From: a virus
Length of the DNA: 52,896 bases
Reading direction: 5' to 3' (one strand)
Virus record (IMG/VR): IMGVR_UViG_3300028573_000022
Location: 1 to 52,896 of that record
The position numbers and the translations under genes were made by a program. Numbering within the stretch: position 1 is the stretch's first letter; each line of letters begins with the position of its first letter. The notes under the pieces are model-generated. The model was not told the DNA's origin and made no database searches. It saw only the letters and a list, made by a program, of their open reading frames with translations. Positions 8,301 to 17,088 of this stretch are shown here, piece by piece.

Positions 8301-8659
8301 CCTGTGAGCGAATCGTCTATCCGAATGGTGATCACGGATGGATGTGCAGTCGAGGGCCAAAGAAGTCAGATCCCGACCCTCCATGCAGTGTCTGCGGCAA
8401 ACCGTCCGATCGGCTCTGCGATGGTGAGGTCTCACCAGGCAAGACCTGTGACGCGCCGCTCTGCGAACGCTGTTCGGTCAGCACCCCGCCGCTGGTGACC
8501 TTGCCGGTAAAATCGTTCGCGAGGGGACACATGGGCCACACGAAGGCGCCTCAGGAGTCCATCGAGGACTATCGGTTCTTTCGAGGGATCATAGCCGAAG
8601 AACTTGAGCCCGACTCTCGCGATTTCTGCCCCCGCCATTCGGCCGGAGTGCTACGATAG
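8297..8659 (+). CDS. Cys-rich hypothetical protein
   Basis: 120 residues from ATG 8297. CSVCGKPSDRLCDG, CDAPLCERC and a final CPRH suggest two zinc sites. This is the last gene of the left-hand operon; hairpin-forming sequence follows. No function recognised. Confidence 0.6.
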   Translation: MTCERIVYPNGDHGWMCSRGPKKSDPDPPCSVCGKPSDRLCDGEVSPGKTCDAPLCERCSVSTPPLVTLPVKSFARGHMGHTKAPQESIEDYRFFRGIIAEELEPDSRDFCPRHSAGVLR

Positions 8660-8697
8660 CCGCCCACGATTGATTCACTCTCGACCCGCGTAACCCT

Positions 8698-8749
8698 TGC
8701 ATGATTGCACCCTCCGGGGTATTCTTCGGTTTCGGGAGGGTGGATGCAT
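8698..8749 (+). terminator. Hairpin after left operon (possible terminator)
   Basis: CACCCTCC (8708-8715) pairs with GGAGGGTG (8735-8742), and the flanking TGCAT (8698-8702) pairs with ATGCA (8744-8748), giving a bulged stem about 13 bp long. There is no T-tract, so it may be Rho-linked or may protect RNA rather than terminate. Confidence 0.35.
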
Positions 8750-8776
8750 AAGGCGGCTAACGAGATAGACCCCAAT

Positions 8777-8799
8777 CCCTCCCGTGCTCGGCGGGAGGG
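8777..8799 (+). promoter_or_regulatory. Hairpin over the translation start region
   Basis: CCCTCCCG (8777-8784) and CGGGAGGG (8792-8799) form a perfect 8-bp stem with a 7-nt loop. The 3' arm contains the GGGAGGGG ribosome site of the next gene (GTG 8800 or ATG 8806), so the structure would mask initiation. Confidence 0.45.
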
Positions 8800-9420
8800 G
8801 TGACGATGCTGGTGCTCACTGGCGCGCTGGAGCGAACGGTTGAAGCGGTACTCCGGATGGCGGTCAGGTCGGGCGCGCCCGCGCTGGCGGTTAGCGCTGA
8901 GCGGCTCCTAAGCGACTTCGAGAAGCGGCGCGCCGCGAAACTGACCCCCGTCACAGAACGGCAGCTCGTGCTCTGGACCGAGAAGCCGGATGGCTCCCTG
9001 GAGCGCTGGCGCGGCCGACTGCCGCTTGACGCCTGTGTCGACTGCAAGGCGTTCGGCGCCACTCTGCCGCTCCGGACGTGCCTGCTGCGCCAGGGCTCCA
9101 CCTGGCCCGGGGGCAACAAGCTCAAGGACGGCTCGGTGCGGAAGAAGAAGGCGGGGATCCATCCCTACTGCGCCTCGAAGCGATGCGAGCAGGGGAACCT
9201 CTACGCGGCCAGCGTCGCGGGGGCGTGGGCGCCTCCGGTCTACTCCGAGTTTCGTCGGGACACCCCGCAGCAGCTCGCCGCGCGCGAGCGCTACCTTGCG
9301 GTCTCGCCGGATGCAGCTGCGAATCTGGACCGCGTCCCCGAGATCACCCAGGAATCCGAGGCCCTCGACCCCGAGGATGAGCTCGATCTCTCCATGATCT
9401 CGAAGGGATGTAGCCCGTGA
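8800..9420 (+). CDS. Hypothetical protein with Cys pairs
   Basis: 206 residues from GTG 8800; ATG 8806 is an equally good start. The N-terminal third is helical; CVDCKAFGATLPLRTCLLRQ and CASKRCEQG in the centre probably bind zinc. The C-terminus is acidic (ALDPEDELDLSM). It starts the packaging-side operon and overlaps the glycosyltransferase gene by 4 nt. No family recognised. Confidence 0.6.
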   Translation: MTMLVLTGALERTVEAVLRMAVRSGAPALAVSAERLLSDFEKRRAAKLTPVTERQLVLWTEKPDGSLERWRGRLPLDACVDCKAFGATLPLRTCLLRQGSTWPGGNKLKDGSVRKKKAGIHPYCASKRCEQGNLYAASVAGAWAPPVYSEFRRDTPQQLAARERYLAVSPDAAANLDRVPEITQESEALDPEDELDLSMISKGCSP

Positions 9421-10118
9421 ACTTCCCTCTCGTGTCTTGCTTGATGAATACCCGCAATCGCCGCCGGTTCGTCCCCGGGGCCATCAGATGCTTCCTTGCC
9501 CAGACGTACCCCGGACTCGAGCTTCTGGTGCTCGACGACGGAGAGGACCACGTAGTCGATCTCGTCCCCAAGGATCCCCGGATCCGGTACCGACGCACCA
9601 CTCGCCGGCTTAATTTGGGAGAAGCCCGGAACTCGGTAGCAGAGATGGCGCAGGGCGAGATCTTCGTTCTCTGGGACGACGACGACTTTCACCCGCCCGA
9701 CCGCGTCGAGCGCCAGGTGCTGCCGATCCTCCGGGGCGGGGTCGAGATCACGGGCACGAGCCGGGCCTATTTCTTCGACCCGGACCAAAACGAAGAGGCG
9801 TGGCTCTACCAGTATCCTGACGTGGGAGAGTACCTGCTCGGCGCCACGATGGTGTTCACTCGGTATCTCTGGGAATGGCGTCACTTCCCTCCCATCGCGG
9901 TCGGCGAGGACACCACCTGGATGACGGGGCTCAGGGACGCGGGGATCAAGCTTCATGATCTCGCCGATCCCCGGCTCTACGTCGCCAGCATCCACGCGAG
10001 GAACACCGCCCCGCGGAACCCGCAGGCCAACAGCGTGTGGAGCCGGGCGTCCGTGGAGATGGTCCGGACTCTCTGGTCAGGGCGAGGGGATACACTGGAC
10101 GTAGCGAGGGGCGAATGA
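9417..10118 (+). CDS. Family 2 glycosyltransferase (GT-A fold)
   Basis: 233 residues from GTG 9417. The GT2 plan is visible: VSCLMNTRNRRRFVPGAI, FLAQTYPGLELLVLDDGE, LGEARNSVAEMAQGEIFVLW, then the metal-binding DDDDFHPPDRV. The second half has GATMVFTRYLW and GEDTTWMTGLRDAG. It probably transfers a sugar to phage DNA, a virion protein or the host surface; the acceptor is not shown. Located between a Cys-rich protein and a ParB-like protein just ahead of the terminase. Confidence 0.8.
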   Translation: MNFPLVSCLMNTRNRRRFVPGAIRCFLAQTYPGLELLVLDDGEDHVVDLVPKDPRIRYRRTTRRLNLGEARNSVAEMAQGEIFVLWDDDDFHPPDRVERQVLPILRGGVEITGTSRAYFFDPDQNEEAWLYQYPDVGEYLLGATMVFTRYLWEWRHFPPIAVGEDTTWMTGLRDAGIKLHDLADPRLYVASIHARNTAPRNPQANSVWSRASVEMVRTLWSGRGDTLDVARGE

Positions 10119-10669
10119 CCAGCACGTGGAAGAACCGAATTGTCGGGTACGGCGAGGATAAGCCAGAGAATTTGCTGGCAAATCCGAAAAATTGGAGGAG
10201 GCATCCGGCCGAGCAACAGGATGCGCTCGCGGGTGCAATGCGCGAAGTCGGCTACGTCCAGGCCGTGATCGTCAATCGGAGCACAGGGTTCCTGGTCGAT
10301 GGACACTGCCGCGTCGAGCAGGCCATGCGTGCGCATCAGGAATCCATTCCGGTGGTTTACGTCGAGCTGTCCAAAGAGGACGAGGCCAAAGTGCTCGCCA
10401 CCCTGGACCCGCTCGGCGCCATGGCCTCCCGCGACGATGCCGCGCTGACCGAGCTCCTGCGCGAAGTCCAGACCGATGACCCGGCGTTGATCAAGCTGCT
10501 CGGTGATCTCGGCGCAGATGCGGTGCTCGCCCAAGCCGAGGGCCCGGAACAAGGCGAATCCATGGGCCAGGACCTGCAGGTGATCGTGAACTGCGCCGAC
10601 CGGCGCGCCCAAGAGACCCTCCTCGCCCGGCTCAATGCCGAGGGCTACCAGTGCCAGGGAAAGGGATGA
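10115..10669 (+). CDS. ParB/sulfiredoxin-like nuclease-domain protein
   Basis: 184 residues from ATG 10115. NPKNWRRHPAEQQDALAGAM, VQAVIVNRSTGFLVDGHCR and the following helix are the ParB/Srx N-terminal domain including the GHCR box. Phage homologues are often fused to a DNA methyltransferase; here none is fused, though two solitary methyltransferases lie at the right end of the window. The C-terminal half (LLREVQTDDPALIKLLGDL) is helical. Its position before the terminase is common in phages. Confidence 0.8.
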   Translation: MTSTWKNRIVGYGEDKPENLLANPKNWRRHPAEQQDALAGAMREVGYVQAVIVNRSTGFLVDGHCRVEQAMRAHQESIPVVYVELSKEDEAKVLATLDPLGAMASRDDAALTELLREVQTDDPALIKLLGDLGADAVLAQAEGPEQGESMGQDLQVIVNCADRRAQETLLARLNAEGYQCQGKG

Positions 10670-11331
10670 ACGTCATGGGAGTGAACGGTAACCCAGCCCA
10701 ATTAAGGGCCAAACTGGCGATAGCGGTGGATGACCGGCGCGCCAAGCTCGCTGAAGGCAAGGTGCGCGGGCTCTCCATCCGGCAGATCCAGGCAGAGATG
10801 GAGGAGACCGGCTGCGTCAACCCGACTACAGGCAAGGCCTGGTCGATTGGGATCCTCGACAAGGACTGCCAGGAGCTCTCAAAGCGGTTTCGGGCTGAGG
10901 CGCTCGAGGACATCACCGAGCTGCGCCTGAGGGAGCTCGAGGAACTTGCACAGGTCGAGGCCGAGGCGTGGAAGGCCTGGCACCGCGGGATCGGCACGAA
11001 GAAGAAGACGATCACGGAACGAAACGAGAGTGGCAAGGGGGCACACGCAAAGGCTTCAATGGTCACCGAGGAGCTCAACGGCGACCCGCGCTACTTGGCT
11101 ATCATCCTCGACTGCCGGAAACAGCGGCGGGCGATCTTGGGCCTGGACGCGCCAGAGCGCAAAGAGGTCAGCGGACCTGACGGAGGTCCTATCCAGATCG
11201 ACGACACGGAGCGCGCGGCCAGGATTCAGGCATTGATCTCGGGCGCCCTAGACCGCGATCTAGATGCGGCGGCGTCTGCGCTGACTGAATCCGTAACTCC
11301 AGCCATCAAGATGGAGCCCGACGCGGAGTGA
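10666..11331 (+). CDS. terS: Putative terminase small subunit
   Basis: 221 residues; ATG 10666 overlaps the preceding stop by 4 nt. GLSIRQIQAEMEETGC resembles an HTH, then a long central helix (ELRLRELEELAQVEAEAWKA) suits oligomerisation, then DCRKQRRAILGLDAPERKEV, a phrase frequent in terminase small subunits. Immediately upstream of the large subunit with a 4-nt overlap. Assignment is by position and architecture. Confidence 0.65.
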   Translation: MNVMGVNGNPAQLRAKLAIAVDDRRAKLAEGKVRGLSIRQIQAEMEETGCVNPTTGKAWSIGILDKDCQELSKRFRAEALEDITELRLRELEELAQVEAEAWKAWHRGIGTKKKTITERNESGKGAHAKASMVTEELNGDPRYLAIILDCRKQRRAILGLDAPERKEVSGPDGGPIQIDDTERAARIQALISGALDRDLDAAASALTESVTPAIKMEPDAE

Positions 11332-12907
11332 TTTTCACCGACCAAGACATCCGGCGCGCCGTAGGCAGAATGACCCCCGAGGAACTGGTCGAACTGGATC
11401 GGCTCCTCAAGGGGGTTTCTCCGTGGCGCCCGCTGCCCGGTCCCCAATCGGAGGCGTTTTCTTCCCCGGCTGACATCATGCTGTACGGTGGTGCCGCCGG
11501 GGGAGGCTGAGTAAGACCGATCTGTTGCTTGGGGTGGCGCGTCATAGCCATAGACGGACAGTGATATTCCGAAGAGTGTTCCCGTCGCTTCGTGCCATCA
11601 TCGATCGGAGTCGAGAGATCTATAACCCTGACGGCGCCTCTGCCGCTGGCGACTCGTACAATGAGACCTTGTATCGATGGAGGTTCAAGGACAAGCGACT
11701 GATCCGTTTTGGGTCCATCCAACACGAGAACGACGTGACGGACTGGCAGGGCCAACCTCACGACCTGTACGGCTTCGATGAAATAACCGAGTTCACGGAA
11801 AAGCAATTCAGGTTCGTGACTGGGTGGAACCGGACAACGTTGAAGGGGCAGCGCTGTCGAGTCATCTGCACAGGCAACCCGCCCACCAGCGCAGAGGGGG
11901 AATGGGTAATACGCTTCTGGGCTCCCTGGCTGGACGAGTCATACCCGAATCCCGCTAACCCGGGAGAGCTGCGATGGTTCACTACTGAGGACGGGAAGGA
12001 CGAAGAGGCGCCGGACGGTAGGCCTTTCGTGCGCGGGTCCAGCGGGGAGCGCATATACGACTTTGACCCTGAGAAGTACAAGGTAACGGACGTGTTGTCT
12101 CCCCGCTCTAGGACCTTCATTCCTGCCCGGGTAGCGGACAATCCGTATCTGGTAGCGTCCGGGTACGTCTCGACACTCCAGGCGCTTCCGGAGCCGCTTA
12201 GGTCGCAGATGCTGTACGGCGACTTCCGGTCGGGCCGCAAGGATGATGCCTTCCAGGCGATCCCGTCAGAGTGGGTTCGGTTGGCGCAGCAACGCTGGAG
12301 AGATCGTCCCGCACCGACCACGCCGATGAACGCTCTGGGTGTCGATGTGGCTCGAGGCGGCAAAGACAAGACTGTGCTGTCGGCGCGACACGGGAACTGG
12401 TTCGGAACCCAGTGGACCTATCCTGGCACCGATACGCCCAATGGCGATCTTGTCGCGACCTTGGCCCTAAAGCATCGCGGCTCCAATGCGACGTGCATCA
12501 ACATCGACGTGCTGGGGGTTGGCTCCAGTCCCTACGACACGCTCCATGGCATGAAGGGCGTCAAGATCGTTGCGCTCAACTCCAGCGCGGGAAGCGACGC
12601 GATGGATCGTTCCGGGCAACTCGGATTCATCAATAAGCGGGCCGAGTGGTGGTGGAAACTCCGGGAAGCGCTAGAGCCTGGCAGTGGACAGGACCTCGCT
12701 TTGCCTCCCGATCCGGAGCTCCTGGCGGACCTGTGCGCGCCGAAATGGAAGACCTCAGCCCGCGGGATCCAGATCGAATCCAAGGATGAGGTCAAGAAGC
12801 GGATTGGCCGGAGCCCCGACAAAGGCGATTCACTCGTCTACGCGCACGCGAACGAGGGGATCCGCCTAACCAGCCTGGAGCGGAGCAAGATCCTCTGTAC
12901 CATGTAG
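11328..12907 (+). CDS. terL: Terminase large subunit, reading frame broken in Walker A
   Basis: Packaging ATPase/nuclease in two frames. Frame 1 (11328-11510) runs from MIFTDQDIRRAVGRM to MLYGGAAGGG and then TGA. The other frame resumes with KTDLLLGVARH at 11513 and is open to 12907. Related terminases read GGAAGGGKTDLL, so relative to them the DNA has five extra bases (TGAGT, 11508-11512, or an equivalent placement) between the last Gly and the catalytic Lys. Downstream motifs are intact: LYGFDEI (Walker B), TGNPP (coupling motif) and VDVARGGKDKT (nuclease). I see no slippery heptamer at the break. Either the gene is inactive here, the bases are an assembly error, or an unusual recoding or splicing event repairs it. 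Confidence 0.85.
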
Positions 12908-12929
12908 ACACGCATGATACGTGCAGGGC

Positions 12930-14504
12930 ATGGGACGAAAATCACGACAGTCCAGGGTCGACGCACGGGAAGCCGAGATCGCCACACGCCGGGCAGAGAT
13001 CAGCTCCGCTCGCGTCGACGGCTGGGCCAACGTGCTCACCGGCCTCGGCTCCTCGAACGACAAGCGCATGGGTGGGATGGTCACCGTCCGGAAGTTCAGC
13101 TATGCCGATTGCGAGGCGCTCTACCGCGGGTCGGACATGGCCGCTCGGATCGCCGATTCCGTGCCTGACGAGATGACGCGCGAGGGGTGGGATCTCCAGT
13201 GCGAAAATGACTCCGAGACCTCCGAGGCTGTCGGGCAGCAGTGGGAAGACCTCGACGTGGAGTCCCGGTACAACCTGGCGCTCAAGTGGGCTCGGGCGTT
13301 CGGCGGTGCCGGGATCATCGTCGGCGCGGATGACGGGGTATCCGATGTTTCGCTTCCTCTGCGGATGGATAAGATCCGCGCGGTCGAGTGGCTGTCGGTC
13401 CTGGACGCCCGTGAACTCGTGCCGTGGACTTTCTACCTCGACCCGATGAGTCCGCACTATGGCGAGCCGTCTAGCTACAAAATCATGCCCTACAATGTCG
13501 GCATCGGCCCCGGCGGCGTGGCCTACGAGGAGAGGAAGCAGCCGCTCTACGCTGCGCAGTGGAAGGAGATCCACGCGACCAGAGTGTTGCGCTTCGAGGG
13601 CGTCGTGGTGAACCGGTACCAGATGCGCGAGACCTGGGGTTGGGGATCCAGTATCTACGAGCGCGTCTACGAGGTGCTGCGGGATTTCTCGTCCAGCTAC
13701 GACTCTGCGGCGAGCCTGGTACAGGACTTTTCACAGGGCGTGTTCTGGATCCACAACCTCGCAGGACTGCTCGCCTCCGCGAATGGGGAGGACCTCCAAA
13801 AGCGGATGGCGCTGATCAACCTGCAGCGGTCGGTGTTGGGCGCGGCCATCCTGGATGCAGGCGAGGACGTGACGGGGGCGGGGAAAGAGGACTTCGAGCG
13901 CAAGGCCACGCCGATGTCTGGTCTACCCGAGATCCTGGATCGTCTTGCTCATCGACTTGCGGCCGCGGTGGACATGCCGGTGACTAGGCTCATGGGCCAG
14001 CAGCCGGCGGGTCTGAACGCGACCGGCGACAACGACATTCGTCGGTGGTACGACCACGTGGCGAACCTGCAGCGGATGAAACTCAAGCCGCAGCTCAAGC
14101 GGTTGACTCAGATCCTGTTCGCCGCCAAGCAGGGCCCGACGAAGGGCAAGGCACCGAAGAAGTGGTCGATCGTGTTCCGCCCGCTGTGGAAACTCGATGA
14201 GCTCCAGGAGTCGACTCGCCGGTTGAACATCGCCAACGCCGACAACCTGTACATCAACAACGGGACCCTGCTGCCCGAAGAGGTCGCGGAGACTCGTTTC
14301 GGCGGCGACACCTACGACGGCAGCGACATGAATCTCGACATGGCCGTGCGCCGGAAGATGCTGGCCAACGGGCCGACCGAAGACCCCAAGGAGCCGACTC
14401 CGGTGAACCCTGACGACGCCAAGCCGCAACCCGTGCGACAGGCAGTCGGCCAAGATGCGCCGAGTTCCAACGCGAACCCGATTGGCAATGTGAAGGCGCG
14501 GTAG
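12930..14504 (+). CDS. Portal protein, DUF1073 family
   Basis: 524 residues from ATG 12930 (GTG 12921 is an alternative). MAARIADSVPDEMTREGW, RAFGGAGIIVGADDG, TRVLRFEGVVVN and VDMPVTRLMGQQPAGLNATG are characteristic of DUF1073 portals. The ring of this protein forms the DNA channel at the head vertex. The C-terminal 40 residues are Pro/Asn-rich and probably disordered. Sits between terminase and MuF-like gene as expected. Confidence 0.9.
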   Translation: MGRKSRQSRVDAREAEIATRRAEISSARVDGWANVLTGLGSSNDKRMGGMVTVRKFSYADCEALYRGSDMAARIADSVPDEMTREGWDLQCENDSETSEAVGQQWEDLDVESRYNLALKWARAFGGAGIIVGADDGVSDVSLPLRMDKIRAVEWLSVLDARELVPWTFYLDPMSPHYGEPSSYKIMPYNVGIGPGGVAYEERKQPLYAAQWKEIHATRVLRFEGVVVNRYQMRETWGWGSSIYERVYEVLRDFSSSYDSAASLVQDFSQGVFWIHNLAGLLASANGEDLQKRMALINLQRSVLGAAILDAGEDVTGAGKEDFERKATPMSGLPEILDRLAHRLAAAVDMPVTRLMGQQPAGLNATGDNDIRRWYDHVANLQRMKLKPQLKRLTQILFAAKQGPTKGKAPKKWSIVFRPLWKLDELQESTRRLNIANADNLYINNGTLLPEEVAETRFGGDTYDGSDMNLDMAVRRKMLANGPTEDPKEPTPVNPDDAKPQPVRQAVGQDAPSSNANPIGNVKAR

Positions 14505-14508
14505 ACCC

Positions 14509-15396
14509 GTGCGCTCCCCCGCCGCCATCGTCTCTGACATCCGTGCGCGCCGCGCCATACTCCGTGTCGTCGGCCGGCCGCACCGTCGTCGGGGCCCGCT
14601 CCCCAGACAGAAGCAGCCCGACTCGATTCGGCTCAGCTACTTCCGGGCCCTGCTGGACGTGCTCGCGCAAGCCAAGCAGCTTGTTGAGCGGGCCGAACCA
14701 AGACTCCGGGCGTTCGTCGAGCGGGCGGCGTCGGCTCGAGGAGACGGCATCCGCACGGATGCCCACGAGGACGATCCGAACGAGATCTTTGACGAACTGT
14801 CTGAGGGTTTCTTCCGGGAGTTCGATACCGAGCGCCTGACCGAACTGGCGCGGCAGTACGCGATCCGGACCTCCGAGTTTCAGCGCGAGCAGCTACGGCG
14901 CCAAATCAAGAACGCCATGGGCGTCGACGTGGTGCAGGCTGAGCCATGGCTGGAGCCCAAGATCGTCGACTTCGCCCGAGAGAACGTGGCGCTCATCAAG
15001 TCGGTCCCGACCCAGTATTTCGCTGAGCTGGAAAAGTCGGTAGCCCAAGGGATGCGCTCCGGCGTCCGCTGGGAAGAGATCGCCTCCGACATGGAGGATC
15101 GCTATGGCGTCGCAGAGAACCGGGCCAAGCTCATCGCCCGCGACCAGGTCGGCAAGATGGCCGCCGAGGTCAATCAGGCGCGGCAGGAAGACCTAGGCGT
15201 CAAGAGATTCATCTGGCGGACCTCGAATGACAACCGCGTCAGGGATTCGCACGTCGAGCTCGAAGGCAAGACCTTCGACTGGGACGATCCACCGATAGTA
15301 GATGGCGAGCCCGCGACCCCAGGTAGTCCGGTGCAGTGCCGATGCGAGGCTCAGCCGGTCCTTGACGAGTTGCTCGGCGCGGTAGACGAAGAGTAG
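14509..15396 (+). CDS. Phage head morphogenesis protein, MuF-like
   Basis: 295 residues from GTG 14509. The last third has NRAKLIARDQVGKMAAEVNQ, RFIWRTSNDNRVRDSHVELE, GKTFDWDDPP and GSPVQCRCEAQPV, the Mu gpF/SPP1 gp7 (MuF) domain including its CxC. The N-terminal 200 residues are helical and basic. MuF-like proteins are minor capsid proteins linked to the portal and can be injected with DNA. The N-terminal 40 residues are weakly supported; a later start is possible. Confidence 0.85.
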   Translation: MRSPAAIVSDIRARRAILRVVGRPHRRRGPLPRQKQPDSIRLSYFRALLDVLAQAKQLVERAEPRLRAFVERAASARGDGIRTDAHEDDPNEIFDELSEGFFREFDTERLTELARQYAIRTSEFQREQLRRQIKNAMGVDVVQAEPWLEPKIVDFARENVALIKSVPTQYFAELEKSVAQGMRSGVRWEEIASDMEDRYGVAENRAKLIARDQVGKMAAEVNQARQEDLGVKRFIWRTSNDNRVRDSHVELEGKTFDWDDPPIVDGEPATPGSPVQCRCEAQPVLDELLGAVDEE

Positions 15397-15417
15397 CGCC
15401 CGCTGCGTGCCTGACCC

Positions 15418-15446
15418 TTGACGACCGTTAGCGGTAGCGGTAGAGT
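15418..15446 (+). promoter_or_regulatory. Sigma70-like promoter for gene at 15485
   Basis: TTGACG (15418-15423), a 17-nt spacer and TAGAGT (15441-15446) lie in the 88-nt gap between the MuF-like gene and the next ORF, 38 nt before its ATG. It may also drive the tmRNA farther downstream. Confidence 0.5.
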
Positions 15447-15484
15447 TCGGATCGCAGGCAGTACAACCCGGAGACAAACATACC

Positions 15485-15805
15485 ATGGCGAAAACCAAAA
15501 AGACCCCACGCAAGATCGTGACCGATTTCAAGGATCTGGATCAGAGCGCAGCCCTCCCGATCGGAACATCCATCATCGTCCGGACGGTGACTCACTATTA
15601 CACCGGCAAGCTGGTCGCCGCAGACGATAAGTTTCTTCTCCTCGAGGACGCGGCCTGGGTCGCGGATACCGGCCGCTGGGCTGAGGCGCTCCGAACCGGA
15701 GTCCTGTCCGAGATCGAGCCGTATCCCGGGAGGTGCTGGGTGGCGGTCGGGGCAGTGAACGATTTCAGCCCGTGGGCGCACCCCTTGCCGCGCGAGGTCA
15801 AGTAG
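15485..15805 (+). CDS. Hypothetical protein
   Basis: 106 residues from ATG 15485 (GGAGA 11 nt upstream). A basic start MAKTKKTPRK is followed by beta-like strands (SIIVRTVTHYYTGKLVAADD, KFLLLEDAAWVADTGRWAEA), a pattern seen in small accessory proteins near phage head genes. No family named. It has its own promoter and is followed at once by the repeat ORF. Confidence 0.65.
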   Translation: MAKTKKTPRKIVTDFKDLDQSAALPIGTSIIVRTVTHYYTGKLVAADDKFLLLEDAAWVADTGRWAEALRTGVLSEIEPYPGRCWVAVGAVNDFSPWAHPLPREVK

Positions 15806-15807
15806 CC

Positions 15808-16029
<222 letters not shown>

Positions 16030-16084
16030 ACAACCATCATCGAAAAGGAGAATGCCATGGAACATTACTAGGGTCGAGAGTTCC

Positions 16085-16386
16085 GGGCCCGAAATGGTTT
16101 CGACGGACCGGTCAAAAAGCGGATCGCGTGCAGGGGTTGGTCAGCAGGCCCCGTAAAAAGCCGACCACGTATAACGGCCAATGAGCCCATGCAGCAGCTC
16201 GCAGTAGCCTAAAGTCTACTGCGCCCGTAGCGCCGGTGAGGTCTGCCTCTCGTAGCCGTCGCTGCGTCATCCACCAGGGACGTCTAAGGGTGTTCACGGG
16301 ATCACAGCGCCGGCTGCCTCCGGACACGCACGTACCGATTCACTTGCTGGCTGGACCGGACCGGGGTTCGATTCCCCGCGGGTCCA
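16085..16386 (+). ncRNA. ssrA: Transfer-messenger RNA (tmRNA)
   Basis: A complete tmRNA of about 302 nt. The 5' end GGGCCCG (16085-16091) pairs with CGGGTCC (16379-16385), with a G-U wobble at the third pair, the alanine identity element. GGTTTCGACGG is the conserved 5' tRNA-like segment; the T-arm CGGGG-TTCGATT-CCCCG lies at 16362-16378. The 3' end is not followed by an encoded CCA. PK1 is visible: GGGG (16133-16136) with CCCC (16149-16152) crossed by TGGTC (16138-16142) with GACCA (16163-16167). The tag frame at 16177-16212 (GCC start, TAA stop) encodes ANEPMQQLAVA, with A at -4 of the resume codon. It would rescue stalled ribosomes together with SmpB, presumably from the host. Confidence 0.93.
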
Positions 16387-16432
16387 AGTCGTTCGCGGTT
16401 GTTTTAGCTGGGGTGGAGGGGGGATTTCTGAA

Positions 16433-16765
16433 ATGAAACAATTGACGCTGTCATGGTCGGGCCAGCGCACGTGCCCGGGTGGCGGATCGCCACGTATCTC
16501 CCCGGGCCACCGTCTGAGCCTGGCCGCAGAGGCGGATAACGCGCGCACAGACGGGCAGCCGGGTAGGCCGGTGCAGAGCGGTGAGAGCCCGCTCGAGTTT
16601 GACGAGCGCCCAATGGCCAAGTGCTGCTCAAGCTGCGGGCGGGGCGGCCGGCTGATCTGGACCGGGCCCGGGGAGGAGCGCCGATGGATGCATCGCTCCT
16701 GTTTCGAGGACGTTGACCGGCTCGAAGAGGCTCTTGAGCACGCATGGAGAGGAGAGGACCCGTGA
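16433..16765 (+). CDS. Hypothetical protein with C-terminal zinc motif
   Basis: Up to 110 residues from ATG 16433, preceded by GGAGGGGGG. The C-terminal half (from Met at 16613) reads MAKCCSSCGRGGRLIWTG, then RRWMHRSCFEDVDRLEEALE: a CxxC and a later HxxC that could bind zinc. The N-terminal half is Gly/Pro/Arg-rich and looks non-globular, so the 16613 start is a real alternative although it lacks a good ribosome site. Confidence 0.5.
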   Translation: MKQLTLSWSGQRTCPGGGSPRISPGHRLSLAAEADNARTDGQPGRPVQSGESPLEFDERPMAKCCSSCGRGGRLIWTGPGEERRWMHRSCFEDVDRLEEALEHAWRGEDP

Positions 16766-17088
16766 AGACAGTTTACGTGGCTGGGCCGCTGATTGGGGAT
16801 TTCGCGGGCAACACCGCGAGGGCCATCGAGGTCGCAGACGAACTGCTGGATGGAGGGGTGGCGCCCTTCGTCCCGCACCTGGCCATCCATTGGCATGCGG
16901 TCCATGAGCACCATTACGAGGACTGGATGGCCTACGACTTCGCATGGATCCTGAAATGCGACGCCTTGGTGCGCATGCCAGGAAAGAGCCCCGGCGCGGA
17001 TCGGGAGGTAGAGTTCGCGCGCAAGCACGGGATCCCGGTCTTCTTCGGCATCAACGAGTGCCTTGCCTGGGCGAGGAACACGCCGTGA
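16762..17088 (+). CDS. DUF4406 protein (nucleoside deoxyribosyltransferase-like)
   Basis: 108 residues from GTG 16762. VYVAGPLIGDFAGNTARAIE at the start, FVPHLAIHWH, DWMAYDFAWILKCDALVRMP and GADREVEFARKHGIPVFF at the end are the DUF4406 pattern, related to nucleoside 2-deoxyribosyltransferases. A nucleotide-processing role is inferred; the catalytic residues were not checked. Overlaps neighbours by 4 nt. Confidence 0.8.
   Translation: MKTVYVAGPLIGDFAGNTARAIEVADELLDGGVAPFVPHLAIHWHAVHEHHYEDWMAYDFAWILKCDALVRMPGKSPGADREVEFARKHGIPVFFGINECLAWARNTP

Noticed and set aside
11525-12907. Terminase starting at TTG 11525 as a normal gene
   Set aside because: This would omit the N-terminal domain and the Walker A Lys, and the upstream frame clearly encodes the missing part.
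16085-16386. Host tmRNA attachment-site remnant marking a prophage end
   Set aside because: Both 5' and 3' tRNA-like parts and the tag frame are present, phage genes lie on both sides, and no integrase is near.
16433-16612. Second structured RNA or tRNA just after the tmRNA
   Set aside because: GC-rich hairpins can be drawn, but no T-arm or acceptor stem was found; more simply the N-terminal part or leader of the next gene.
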